From: an uncultured Lachnospiraceae bacterium
GTDB taxonomy: Bacteria > Bacillota > Clostridia > Lachnospirales > Lachnospiraceae
Direction of reading: 5' to 3'
DNA: 44,760 nt
NCBI GenBank assembly: GCA_900316165.1
Contig: ONBW01000015.1
Location: 1-44,760, forward strand
The notes under the pieces were generated by a model, which worked only from the letters and a program-made list of their open reading frames with translations, did no database searches and was not told the DNA's origin. This document shows positions 1 to 8,515 of the stretch, in pieces (the stretch's first letter is position 1; each line of letters starts with the position of its first letter). The translations under genes and the position numbers were made by a program.

Positions 1-190
1 TCATATAACCAATATACTCATCCTCTGTGATTTCTTCTTTTTTATAATAAAATTCACAGTCTTCGTCATAAACATCATGTGATTCATAAGAATCTTCTGG
101 AGTATTCCACCCAATAGAGAAAGTCTCAACAGGGTCACCATAGCCATTATATCTGCCGAACTGTCTGCCCCGTCCGGGACAGGTTGTGTG
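1..190 (-). pseudogene. Partial protein-coding remnant running off the left edge
   Basis: On the minus strand the frame entering at base 190 stays open to the window edge for 63 codons. Its composition is protein-like: acidic and aromatic-rich, including RQFGRYNGYGDPVETFSIGW and a tail DEDCEFYYKKEEITEDEYIG. There is no ATG, GTG or TTG near its upstream end, and a stop lies directly before it at about 193-191. It is therefore probably a 5'-truncated gene continuing left of the window. I do not recognise the family. The longer frame with an ATG at 204 overlaps it but reads as low-complexity out-of-frame sequence. Confidence 0.35.
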
Positions 191-230
191 TTATTTATTA
201 TCATATACTATAAGGTCGGAAAAGGGAAGG

Positions 231-349
231 TTTTGCAATTTATTTTTTAAAAAAAGTTTTTGTGATATATTTTGTGATACTTTTGAAAGGTTTTGCAGTC
301 TGTTTTTAAAATGTCTTTTGCGATACGTTTTGTGGTCCGTTTTGTGATA
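231..349. repeat. Seven-copy decamer array TTTTGYGATA
   Basis: The decamer TTTTGTGATA, or a near match, occurs on the plus strand at 231, 258, 270, 291, 316, 328 and 340. Spacings are 27, 12, 21, 25, 12 and 12. The exact TTTTGTGATA form is at 258, 270 and 340, and TTTTGCGATA is at 316. On a larger scale the block shows two degenerate copies of a 60-bp unit starting near 226 and 286. It lies just upstream of the left-edge minus-strand remnant. It could be a protein-binding array or a decayed origin element, but no function can be assigned. Confidence 0.5.
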
Positions 350-685
350 CAGCGGTGCCCTGCCTGCGCACTCCCCTGCATTCCGGGCTGCGGTCATTTT
401 TTTTAGGTAATATGACCGAAGACGAGAAAATGAGTCTTGTGTCCGATTTCGCAATATACCTGTTTGAGGATATTTTTGACCTTGAATTAGAATATTAAAT
501 AAATATATTTTTATCTTTATTATCTCCATCAATCAATACAGATAGAGCGAATTGCAGTGACTGATTGGGACTGATTGGGGCAAGCAAAAATAGTTGCATA
601 TGTCGTTGGAATATGGTAAAGTATGAATAGGAAAAGCGGACGTCATTCTGCTCGTGTGCTGACACGTAAAATCCGAGATCAATGC

Positions 686-792
686 GGGACATAAGGGCCC
701 GACCGTTGGCAGGCAACAGAAAAACCTGATAGTAAAGCAGGGCATAAGGACCTGACCGTTGACGGACAACAGAAAAATCAGTAACAAAAGGA
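686..792. repeat. Two tandem copies of a ~54-bp repeat
   Basis: Copy 1 covers about 686-739 and copy 2 about 740-792, at roughly 75% identity by eye. Shared landmarks are GGG(A)CATAAGG, GACCGTTG, CAACAGAAAAA and a terminal TAA-AAAG. Each copy holds a small inverted repeat (GTTG...CAAC). No protein reading frame explains it. It sits in gene-free debris directly before a terminator-like hairpin. Confidence 0.5.
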
Positions 793-830
793 AGCCGAGT
801 GGCACTGCGGTGTTGCAGGCTTCCTTTATT
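787..830 (+). terminator. Terminator-like hairpin
   Basis: AAAGGAAGCC at 787-796 pairs with GGCTTCCTTT at 818-827 around a 21-nt loop, followed by TTTATTTTTG. It terminates on the plus strand, but no intact plus-strand gene lies upstream, so it probably belongs to a decayed transcript or small RNA overlapping the 686-792 repeats. Confidence 0.5.
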
Positions 831-856
831 TTTGCCATTTAAATGGAGAAAAAACG

Positions 857-1192
857 GTGACGAAAGAACAGGCGATAAGTATAGTAACATCCTGCGCAGA
901 GGCATATAATAGAGAACTTTTAAATAAATGCCTGCTGTTTGTTATATCAGATAAGCATAAACGAATATCTGTCATGGAAGCTTGCAGGTGGGATCAGGGG
1001 CTGCATAGGGTTTGTCAGTGACGCTAAAGAAAAATATTATATCCCCAATACACTTCTTAAAGCAGATATACGAGATTATATCGTTGATTCAGGGCGTATC
1101 CTGATAACTTATAGACGGGATATTTCTGAAGAAAAGTATTCTGAGATCGTATATGCGGCTAAAAAAGTTGATTGGAAAAGTCTCGTCCCAGA
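857..1192 (+). pseudogene. Broken PBECR4-like gene (internal deletion, lost 3' end)
   Basis: A GTG at 857, with GGAG eight bases upstream, opens a frame reading TKEQAISIVTSCAEAYNREL and on to KHKRISVME (about 41 codons). This frame then goes out of phase. From about 975 a second frame continues with KLAGGIRGCIGFVSDAKEKY, YIPNTLLKADIRDYIV and EIVYAAKKVDWKSL. The two parts resemble the start and end of PBECR4-type proteins (phage-Barnase-EndoU-colicin-RelE-like nuclease family 4), with the middle removed at about 975-979 together with a frame change. The 3' end merges near 1185-1192 into the tail of a ZIP transporter remnant on the other strand. The family assignment is from memory of motifs; the break is directly visible. 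Confidence 0.55.
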
Positions 1193-1347
1193 GCTACATC
1201 CAATGCCATCATTATGCTGAACCCAAATGCAAACGCCAAAACACCAGAGTTGGAATGCTTACCATGTGACATCTCTGGAATCAGCTCTTTTATATGAATT
1301 TCCTGCTGTCTGAGTCTTTTAGCGTCCATTTCCATTAAAATAATCAT
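1159..1347 (-). pseudogene. C-terminal fragment of a ZIP-family metal transporter
   Basis: The translated fragment ends KELIPEMSHGKHSNSGVL, then AFAFGFSIMMALDVALG. This is the typical last helix and C-terminus of ZIP (ZupT-like) zinc/iron transporters, which normally stop right after DVALG. Here the frame runs on into unrelated residues (RDFSNQLF) encoded by the opposite strand of the PBECR4-like remnant, so the stop codon was lost at the junction. An ATG overlaps the stop of the upstream alkylation-repair gene, but only about 55 of roughly 250 residues remain and no function is expected. Confidence 0.6.
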
Positions 1348-2039
1348 CGAGAAAGCTGTTTCTTCATAGCTCTGATTTCATCACGCGTCTCAGGAGATAT
1401 CGTTCGGGACTCGATAATTTTTTGCAGAGTCTTCTGCTGCACTTCAGGATCCAGCCTGTTCTGCTTTAGAATAGGCATGACTCCATCTGGGAAATGCAGA
1501 TAGCATTCTGCCATAGCCCAGGCAACTGCCATCTTCGAATAATACGCCTTTGCATTTATCTGCTCCAGCGTATTTACAGTGCGTGAAAGCCACTTCTCGT
1601 CGATATAATAATTAAGCAGGATCACTGCAGCAAATCGCTGCTCGAATTCCTTATCAGATGCTATATATGGCTGTAAAAAATAAAAGACTCTCTCCTGCTC
1701 TGTTCTCACGAATTTAAGTCCGGTGCAGAAGCTGTCACAGACTGACCAGTTATTTATTTTCGGTATAAATTCCTTTATCAGTTCCAGACGTTCCTCTGTC
1801 TCGCATTTCACATATCCAATCATCATGCCTTGAAGCATAATCTCTTCAAATGTGTCATCAGAAAGCTGATGCAGGTTTTCCTGCCAGTCAGCTTTTGACA
1901 GCCTCTTAGCCATTTTACGAAGCTCAGGAAGCCGCACGCCAAGGATTGAGTTCACACCCGGAAGAAGGCCTGCCGAGAATTTCCTGTATTTTTCATCTGA
2001 ATGATTAATAAGCTCTACTTTAATCTGTTCTCTATTCAC
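1344..2039 (-). CDS. AlkD-like DNA alkylation repair protein
   Basis: This 231-residue protein belongs to the AlkD-type DNA glycosylases, which are all-helical HEAT-like repeat proteins that remove alkylated purines from DNA in the cytoplasm. Visible family features are the N-terminal PGVNSILGVRLPELRKMAK segment, the central NNWSVCDSFC motif and the C-terminal YYSKMAVAWAMAECY segment. Length fits the family (about 220-240). It is transcribed divergently from a uracil-DNA-glycosylase-like gene 198 bp away, making a small base-repair pair. Its stop overlaps the ATG of the ZIP fragment by TGATG, a relic of an earlier two-gene arrangement. The lesion specificity cannot be told from sequence alone. 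Confidence 0.85.
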   Translation of the reverse strand: MNREQIKVELINHSDEKYRKFSAGLLPGVNSILGVRLPELRKMAKRLSKADWQENLHQLSDDTFEEIMLQGMMIGYVKCETEERLELIKEFIPKINNWSVCDSFCTGLKFVRTEQERVFYFLQPYIASDKEFEQRFAAVILLNYYIDEKWLSRTVNTLEQINAKAYYSKMAVAWAMAECYLHFPDGVMPILKQNRLDPEVQQKTLQKIIESRTISPETRDEIRAMKKQLSR

Positions 2040-2237
2040 AATAAAAATCCTTTCAATCTTAAAGGAAAATGCCTAAAGAAGATTTTACCATAACCATCAA
2101 CCATTTTCTTCCAAAAAATACGGGTTCTATTTTCAGGACCATCTGTTTTTTCATTTATCTTTCTTGTAAAAATACCGTCGTTGGACTAAGATGATATCAG
2201 TGTCGCTTTATTTTTTAAGAAAAGGAAGTTTACAAAA

Positions 2238-2813
2238 ATGACTATTCATGAAATTGAAGAACAGCTAAAGGCTGATCCGCGAAATGCGGAATATACCAAG
2301 CGTGATGTGCCACCTATTTTTCAAATAAACAGCGAGGCAAAGATTCTTATCATCGGGCAGGCGCCTGGAAGAAAAGTGGAGGAGTCAAAAATTCCGTTTA
2401 ATGACAAATCAGGCGAAAAGCTTATGGACTGGATGGGGATTGACAGAGATACCTTTTATTCGAGTCAGATAGCTATCATGCCGATGGATTTCTATTATCC
2501 TGGAAAGGGGAAAACAGGCGATCTGCCGCCTCGTAAATTCATTGCAGAGGAATACCATCCGCAGATCCTCGAGGCTATGCCTGATATAAAAATGACGTTT
2601 TTAATCGGCAAATACAGCATAGACTACTATCTGAAGGGCAGGGCGAAGAAGAACCTGACTGAAACTGTCAGAAGCTACAAGGAATATCTCCCTGAGTATT
2701 TCCCAATCGTGCATCCCAGTCCCCTGAATTTCCGCTGGCAGGCAAAAAATCCCTGGTTTGAGGAAACAGTAGTGCCCAAGCTGCGTGAAAAGGTGGCTGG
2801 GATACTCAAATAG
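2238..2813 (+). CDS. Uracil-DNA glycosylase family protein
   Basis: This 191-residue protein of the uracil-DNA glycosylase superfamily probably excises deaminated or damaged bases. The two hallmark motifs are present: motif 1 IIGQAPGRKVEESKIPFND at about residues 38-56, and motif 2 HPSPLNFRW near 159-167. No Cys cluster typical of family-4 enzymes is visible, so it is more like the small single-domain group found in many Firmicutes. AAAGGAAG supplies the ribosome site 12 bases before the ATG. It is convergent with the CE2 esterase gene. The exact substrate is unknown. Confidence 0.8.
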   Translation: MTIHEIEEQLKADPRNAEYTKRDVPPIFQINSEAKILIIGQAPGRKVEESKIPFNDKSGEKLMDWMGIDRDTFYSSQIAIMPMDFYYPGKGKTGDLPPRKFIAEEYHPQILEAMPDIKMTFLIGKYSIDYYLKGRAKKNLTETVRSYKEYLPEYFPIVHPSPLNFRWQAKNPWFEETVVPKLREKVAGILK

Positions 2814-2860
2814 GTATTACTTTTCCAGATAATATTTCGTCTTGCTTTCCACAAAAAATA

Positions 2861-2881
2861 CCGGAGGGTTTTACCCTCCGG
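2861..2881 (-). terminator. Intrinsic terminator between convergent genes
   Basis: CCGGAGGG and CCCTCCGG form an 8-bp perfect stem around TTTTA. On the minus strand it is followed by TATTTTTTG, so it mainly ends the long mannan operon coming from the right. It may also serve the plus-strand glycosylase gene. Confidence 0.85.
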
Positions 2882-2891
2882 CACTCTGTTG

Positions 2892-3968
2892 TTACCCAAC
2901 ACTCATTATATAATCGATATAGCTTGCGAGCTCGTCTGACATTTGGTCCGCTTCTGAAACACGGATATGACCAGGAGTTCCGCAGCCATTCTTACTGTAG
3001 AGGAAATGAGTGACCTGCGGATTATCAATGCCTTTTACTACCTCATCAATTGCCTTGTCCCACGATGAGTCGTGATTTAAGATCGTAGTCGTGCAGATAA
3101 TTTTAGCTACTGAATAGTGGCTTAGAAGCTGATTAATAAACCAGGCATAGCGATCACGCCATTTTACAGCCATGCTGCCACTATAATCATCCTTCATGAA
3201 ATCTATCGGGTGGCTGTCATTCTGTCCTAAGGCAATGACGACAATCTGAGGAGTCCACTTTGAAAAATCCCAATCAGTGGCAGGAGCAAGCCGTTTATTA
3301 GCCTGACACTTATCAAAAAAGCTCTCCATTCCATCCTGCTCAGGCTCATGATACCAGCCGATACCATCCAGGAGAGCTATACCGCCCTGAGAGGTATCAT
3401 GGATTTCAGCATGAAGCTTTCTCGCAGTCATCCACGCGTAAGAATACCAGCTGTTAGAGTACTCACCATTGTGAGCTGGATCCTCTTTTCCAGTATAGAG
3501 AACAGCCTCGCTTACTTCACCACAGCTGACTGAATCACCAAAGAATTCAATTCTCCGGCCGCTTCTTATACCCAGCTCACTGGCTAAAATACTTCGGCTT
3601 TTATTTGCGTCAAAGACTACAGCATCATCGTCTACCTGAAATGACATGATAGTGATGATATTCATAGTATCCATCCGCTTGAAAAAAAGGACTTCATGAA
3701 TCCTATCCGGATCAAGACCCTCAGCTAAGACGATCTCACTTCTGCCCTCCTTTACCTCAAGCTTTGACTGAATACCATCTACGATGACACCAAGGAAGAC
3801 ATCCCAGCCTTCTCTTTTCACGCTTATCTCTGCCCTGAGCGAACTCCCCTGAAAACGGATAAGAGCCAATGACGCAGCAAAAACCCATCTGTAACCTTCA
3901 CACTCCGGATCCTTTTCCATTCTGCCGCAATAATGAATGCGGCTGTCGTCATAATCTATCTTTTTCAC
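2892..3968 (-). CDS. CE2-type acetyl esterase (SGNH hydrolase)
   Basis: This 358-residue carbohydrate esterase family 2-type protein has an N-terminal beta-sandwich (about 1-125) followed by an SGNH hydrolase domain. The nucleophile motif FFGDSVSCG puts Ser at about 146. GQND at 248-251 is the oxyanion Asn block, and GHIRVSEADQMSDEL near 333-347 holds the catalytic His. No signal peptide is visible, so it acts in the cytoplasm. It is the last gene of the mannan operon, and Roseburia mannan loci pair a CE2 with a CE17 esterase to strip acetyl groups from all positions of mannose. The start is GTG, with AGAGG eight bases upstream. The substrate is inferred from context. Confidence 0.85.
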   Translation of the reverse strand: MKKIDYDDSRIHYCGRMEKDPECEGYRWVFAASLALIRFQGSSLRAEISVKREGWDVFLGVIVDGIQSKLEVKEGRSEIVLAEGLDPDRIHEVLFFKRMDTMNIITIMSFQVDDDAVVFDANKSRSILASELGIRSGRRIEFFGDSVSCGEVSEAVLYTGKEDPAHNGEYSNSWYSYAWMTARKLHAEIHDTSQGGIALLDGIGWYHEPEQDGMESFFDKCQANKRLAPATDWDFSKWTPQIVVIALGQNDSHPIDFMKDDYSGSMAVKWRDRYAWFINQLLSHYSVAKIICTTTILNHDSSWDKAIDEVVKGIDNPQVTHFLYSKNGCGTPGHIRVSEADQMSDELASYIDYIMSVG

Positions 3969-4051
3969 AGCTAAAACCTCTAAAATACTTTTACAAAATT
4001 TCCCTCCCCATTAACCAAATAGCTGACTCACTTCAACCATAAAGAACTAAT

Positions 4052-6196
4052 TTAATCTATTACCGAGCTTAAAATAATCTCTGCCTCACCCTTAAACTCA
4101 GCCGTCCCGTATCCGGCCGGGATAATGAAGAAATCACCTTTCTTAATTTTTACTCCGTCGATCTCTGCAGATCCGCCGATTACAGACGCTGTCATAAAGG
4201 TATCAGTTACTTCAAGAGAGGCATTGTTCTTAAGGCAGAGCCTCATAACCTCGTACTTATCACATTTGTAGATAGTCTGTACCTTATCCGGTGTGTTGGC
4301 TGCATCAATCTTTGTGTGGTCAATAAAGCACTTGTCGAGAGGAGCTGCCGGAACAGTTATCACATCAAGTGACTGCTTTACGTGCAGCTGTCTTAATTTG
4401 CCATGGTAGAGCCTGTCATAGTCGTAGACTCTGTATGTGATATCGGAATTCTGCTGAGTCTCTAGGATAAGAAGGCCGCCTTTTATAGCATGAACCGTAC
4501 CAGGGTCTATCTGAATGAAATCTCCCTTGTGAACAGGAATCTCACGGATAAGCTCGCTCCACTTGCCATCAGCAACCATCTCCTTCAGCTCATCTCTGGT
4601 CTTTGCGTTGTGTCCAACTACAAGGGAAGCACCCTCAGGAGCATCGAGCACATACCAGCACTCCTTCTTGCCCAGAGCGCCATTCTCATTCTTAAAAGCG
4701 TACTCATCGTCAGGATGAACCTGGATTGAGAGGTCTGATTTGGCATCGATAATTTTAATCAGAAGTGGGAAGACATCCTCTTTTTTCTCAAGCTGAGTTC
4801 CCTCCTCATAGAACGGGCAGCTGCCGTCCTGCTTCTTTGCCTCAGCATTCTTACTGTAGAAAAGCTCACGGTGATTTTTGTAAACCTCTGAGAGCTTCAT
4901 TCCGCTGAAAGCTCCGTTTCTTACAGTTCCATCGCCATTCGGATGAGCTGAGACGCCCCAGCATTCGCCGATATCATCGCCATCCACCTGATAGCCGAAG
5001 TCATCTCTGATCCTCGTTCCGCCCCAGACATTATGCGTGCAGACCGGATCCATCAGCATGATTTCAGGCTTTTTTCCAGCAAAGCTGACTTCATTTAAAT
5101 AAAAAGGTTTAGTGTCGTTCTCGTGTGTTTCGTTAATTTTAATCTCCAAAGTATGCCTCCCAAAACTAAGTCCTGACGCGATGATATCAGTTCTGATATT
5201 CTCTCCCCAGGTCTCGTCGAACCAGCCCTTTAAGCTTACCGCATTTACCGCATCCCCGTCAACTATGGCCACAGCCTCCGGGCTCATGTCGGTCGCACTG
5301 ACGACCTGTCTGTAGGTCGCGATTATAGAGGTTCCAACCCCTGTAAAAATAACCGACTGTCCTTTTTCGGATGCTAAATATCCCTCTGCGAACCTGTCCT
5401 GAACGCATGTCTTTTTAGTCTCATCCGCGATAAAACCATTAAGCGTTACAAAAGGCTTATCTATATACTGGTATGTCTCTGAAAAAATAAACGGCACCTT
5501 CGAAATATCTTCAGCCGTTTTATCAGAACCACCCTCCGCATTTATTTTTTCAACGAAATTTACCAGCATTTCAGCCAGGAAATGATGCCCGAGATTATTA
5601 GGGTGCAGATCATCGGGAGTAAAATCACGGCGTTTAATTTTTCCAGTGAGAACTGCCTTATAAAGAGATGTGTCTGATGAAAGCATTGGCACACCATAGT
5701 ATCTGCAGACCGCTGAATGCTCTATCTGAGAGCTCTCTCCACTGCTATAGTAGACATTTCCAAGCACTATTACCGCTGTCTTTGAAGGAAGTGACAGGAG
5801 CTGTCTAATGACACCCTCAAACGTCTCTCCACGGGCTGGGTTAGCCAGATCGTTTACAGAAAAATCTACCATAACAAGATCAGGTTCAAAGGCTGCTACA
5901 TCGCGCTCAAGTCTTGCTGAACCTAACAGAGATCCGGTTCCTCCGATACCAGAATTCTGGTATTTAATCTCTGCATTCGGAAATTTCTCACGCAGCCATT
6001 CAGTAAAAAGCGCGCTATAGCTCTTCTCGACGGAAGTGGCCAGAGAGCCCTGCGTAATAGAGCCGCCAAAGGCCACAACAGAAAGCTTCTCACCTCTTTC
6101 TGCCCTGCCACAGAAATCAAGTATTCTGCTTTTATCTCCCTCAACTATTATGGCATCATCTAAGTCTATGCCGTATTTTTTAGTTAAAAAATCCAT
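4052..6196 (-). CDS. SGNH (CE17-like) esterase fused to mannose-6-phosphate isomerase
   Basis: One uninterrupted frame joins two enzymes. Residues ~45-225 are an SGNH hydrolase: AFGGSITQGS with Ser ~54, VDFSVND with Asn ~123, and TPDDLHPNNLGHH with Asp/His ~204-206. Residues ~245-383 form a beta-rich carbohydrate-binding-like module. Residues ~386-722 are a class I mannose-6-phosphate isomerase: SIQVHPDDEYA (Zn ligands ~500/502), KKECWYVL (Glu ~520), PGTVHAIKGGLLILETQQNS (His ~577) and YRVYDY (Arg ~597). Numbers count from an ATG at 6220. I prefer the ATG at 6196, which has AAAGG nine bases upstream. There is no signal peptide. The order esterase plus beta module matches CE17 mannan acetylesterases; the isomerase tail would convert mannose-6-phosphate to fructose-6-phosphate, the last step of the pathway encoded around it. 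Confidence 0.88.
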   Translation of the reverse strand: MDFLTKKYGIDLDDAIIVEGDKSRILDFCGRAERGEKLSVVAFGGSITQGSLATSVEKSYSALFTEWLREKFPNAEIKYQNSGIGGTGSLLGSARLERDVAAFEPDLVMVDFSVNDLANPARGETFEGVIRQLLSLPSKTAVIVLGNVYYSSGESSQIEHSAVCRYYGVPMLSSDTSLYKAVLTGKIKRRDFTPDDLHPNNLGHHFLAEMLVNFVEKINAEGGSDKTAEDISKVPFIFSETYQYIDKPFVTLNGFIADETKKTCVQDRFAEGYLASEKGQSVIFTGVGTSIIATYRQVVSATDMSPEAVAIVDGDAVNAVSLKGWFDETWGENIRTDIIASGLSFGRHTLEIKINETHENDTKPFYLNEVSFAGKKPEIMLMDPVCTHNVWGGTRIRDDFGYQVDGDDIGECWGVSAHPNGDGTVRNGAFSGMKLSEVYKNHRELFYSKNAEAKKQDGSCPFYEEGTQLEKKEDVFPLLIKIIDAKSDLSIQVHPDDEYAFKNENGALGKKECWYVLDAPEGASLVVGHNAKTRDELKEMVADGKWSELIREIPVHKGDFIQIDPGTVHAIKGGLLILETQQNSDITYRVYDYDRLYHGKLRQLHVKQSLDVITVPAAPLDKCFIDHTKIDAANTPDKVQTIYKCDKYEVMRLCLKNNASLEVTDTFMTASVIGGSAEIDGVKIKKGDFFIIPAGYGTAEFKGEAEIILSSVID

Positions 6197-6249
6197 CTGA
6201 CAAACGCCTTTCACAAGCATTTATTAAACCAGAATTCAAATGCCCTTCA

Positions 6250-8514
6250 TCAGCATTTTTCAATCATAATAAGTATCCCGGTAAAGTCCTCTCTCGGAAG
6301 CTTAAGACAGAGACCTGCGTTGTTAAGCTCCTCTCCTCTTATACCGGAGATATCTAGAATTCTTCCTTCTGAATTTCTGTCAAAATACGCGTCGGCACTT
6401 GTTACCGCGATAACTCTGTATCTGAAATCAGGTGAAAGAACCTTGGTCTTTATCCTGATGCTCCTCTGGTTTGGCTCGGCGAGAGGCTGCATAAACCAGA
6501 GTGCGGCTTCGCTCCTGTCCTCAGATATCAGCTCGAAGCAGTCCGCATTGCCGGAAATACCGCCTACAGGGCCGTCAACTCTTCTGCGGTAGCTTTTTAT
6601 CCTGTAGTAATCACCTTTATTAACCAGATCATTTAAGCGTTTTCTAAGCCTTATCTGAGCTGGTATCTTACTTATATCTTCTTCTGAAATCGCGGTGATA
6701 TCGAGCTCATAGCCGAAGGTTCCAGCCATAGCCATGAGGCCTCTCGTATCAAACGATACATTTCGGCCAGAGATATCGTTGCGGTTTTTGCAGACATGAG
6801 CGCCCATCGTTGACACAGGGTAAATAAGCTCTGTACCCTCGCAGATAGAAAGCCTCTCGATAGGATCCATGTCATCTGAAGTCCAGATCTGCGGACTGTA
6901 ATAGAGCATTCCACAGTCGAACCTTGCTCCACCTGAGGAGCAATTCTCAATAAGGAGCCACGGAAATTCCTTAAGAAGCCTCTCCTGAATCTGATAGACA
7001 CCTAAGACATGCCTGTGGCAGACCTCGCCCTGCCTGTCAGCTGGCAGGTAGTGTGAATACGCGTCACAGATAGGCCTGTTCATATCCCACTTTATGTATG
7101 AGAGATTATTTTCCTTAATCTGAGCGGCTATTTTTTCATAGATCAGCTCTAAGACCTTCGGATTAGAAAAATCAAGCATCCACTGATTTCTGCATTCAGC
7201 TGGTCTTCTTCCTGGGAAGGAAAGTACGTACTCGGGATGACTCCTGTAAAGCTCACTGTCCTCAGAGATCATTTCGGGTTCGAACCAGAGGCCTAATTTC
7301 ATACCATTCTGTATAGCTGCCTCACTTACAGGTTTAAGACCTTCTGGCAGCTTGTTATCTACAGGCAACCAGTCTCCAAGTCCGCCTTCCGGCTCACTTT
7401 TAGACTTTCTGAACCAGCCATCATCAATAACAAGCATATCGAGACCCGATTCCTTCGCTTTACCTAAAATGGAAATAAGCTTTTTATCGTCAAAATCGAG
7501 ATACGTAGCTTCCCAGTTATTTACAAGAATAGGACGCTGTTTGTCCTTCCAGGCACTCCTTATGATATGGTCATGTATAAATCTATGGAAGGTCCTTGTC
7601 ATCCCTCCAAGTCCGGCATCTGAATATGTCATAATGACTTCCGGAGTATAGAAAGACTCTCCACGTAGCAGCTTCCATCTGAAATTCTCAGGATGAATAC
7701 CAAGAACTGTCCTGCTCATTCCAAAAGAATTAGTCTGGACCTTAGCTAAAAAATTTCCGGAATAAACCAGTGAAAAGCCGTATGCTTCTCCACTCTCCTC
7801 ACTGCAGTCACTTGATATAAGTCCAAGAAAAGGCTGACTTTCGTGTCCGCTCTCTCCCTTAACTGATTCAGTGACAATGGTTCCCGGCTTTACCTTCTGG
7901 AACTGTATCTGATGCTCTCTTGCCCAGGCTCCACTCTCATAGAGAACAGAATAGTCATCAAGCTCTGCGTCAATGCACATTGAAAGAGCTCTGTCGATAT
8001 AAAAGGCCTTATTCGAGCAGTTTTTAATTACGGCCCAACGGGTTATTACATCCAGATCACTGTAAACAGTGTAATTGAGCTCTACCTCTATTTGTCTTAT
8101 ATCATCACGAAGAGTAATAGAAAGTGTCTCACAGTTACTGTCTGTATGGTCAAAAGAAGCCGGAAGTCCTTTGATCTCCGGCTTTGTATTTCTTATCTGG
8201 TATCCCTTGTAAAATAACTCGATACCTCTGACATTATCATTAGAAGAGATATCCAGACAGCTTTCGCGGAAATCTCCTACTCCAGCTGTTGGATACTCAA
8301 AGGGAAGGTTATCAAGAAACGAGACCTTTTCGCCTGGCTTCTCCGAAGGCTCGCTAAGCTCCTCAAGCCGAAGGAGGTCTTGGGACGGGGCCTTCTCAAG
8401 CCTCTTTCCGTAATAGACATGGCCTAAGTAACCGTCAGCTGTTACCTTCATCAGGTATGAAGTCTTCGGAGTCGACAGGTGAATCAATCTTGTGTTCTGA
8501 TCAAAATAAATCAT
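6250..8514 (-). CDS. GH36 alpha-galactosidase
   Basis: This 754-residue glycoside hydrolase family 36 enzyme removes alpha-1,6-galactose side groups, here probably from imported galactomanno-oligosaccharides. It has an N-terminal beta-supersandwich (about 1-320), a TIM barrel starting near VNNWEATYLDF, and a C-terminal beta domain. YIKWDMNR carries the nucleophile (Asp ~477), and IENCSSGGARFD leads to WTSDDMDP with the acid/base Asp ~547. Length matches bacterial cytoplasmic GH36 (about 720-750), with no signal peptide. Its ATG shares the A of the preceding TAA, so it is translationally coupled to the GH130 gene. Confidence 0.93.
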   Translation of the reverse strand: MIYFDQNTRLIHLSTPKTSYLMKVTADGYLGHVYYGKRLEKAPSQDLLRLEELSEPSEKPGEKVSFLDNLPFEYPTAGVGDFRESCLDISSNDNVRGIELFYKGYQIRNTKPEIKGLPASFDHTDSNCETLSITLRDDIRQIEVELNYTVYSDLDVITRWAVIKNCSNKAFYIDRALSMCIDAELDDYSVLYESGAWAREHQIQFQKVKPGTIVTESVKGESGHESQPFLGLISSDCSEESGEAYGFSLVYSGNFLAKVQTNSFGMSRTVLGIHPENFRWKLLRGESFYTPEVIMTYSDAGLGGMTRTFHRFIHDHIIRSAWKDKQRPILVNNWEATYLDFDDKKLISILGKAKESGLDMLVIDDGWFRKSKSEPEGGLGDWLPVDNKLPEGLKPVSEAAIQNGMKLGLWFEPEMISEDSELYRSHPEYVLSFPGRRPAECRNQWMLDFSNPKVLELIYEKIAAQIKENNLSYIKWDMNRPICDAYSHYLPADRQGEVCHRHVLGVYQIQERLLKEFPWLLIENCSSGGARFDCGMLYYSPQIWTSDDMDPIERLSICEGTELIYPVSTMGAHVCKNRNDISGRNVSFDTRGLMAMAGTFGYELDITAISEEDISKIPAQIRLRKRLNDLVNKGDYYRIKSYRRRVDGPVGGISGNADCFELISEDRSEAALWFMQPLAEPNQRSIRIKTKVLSPDFRYRVIAVTSADAYFDRNSEGRILDISGIRGEELNNAGLCLKLPREDFTGILIMIEKC

Positions 8515-8515
8515 A

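Noticed and set aside
191-905. Three overlapping minus-strand open frames (113, 136 and 101 codons)
   Set aside because: They cover the repeat arrays and the terminator hairpin, have low-complexity or Cys/Leu-rich translations, and lack ribosome sites. They are explained by repeats rather than protein coding.
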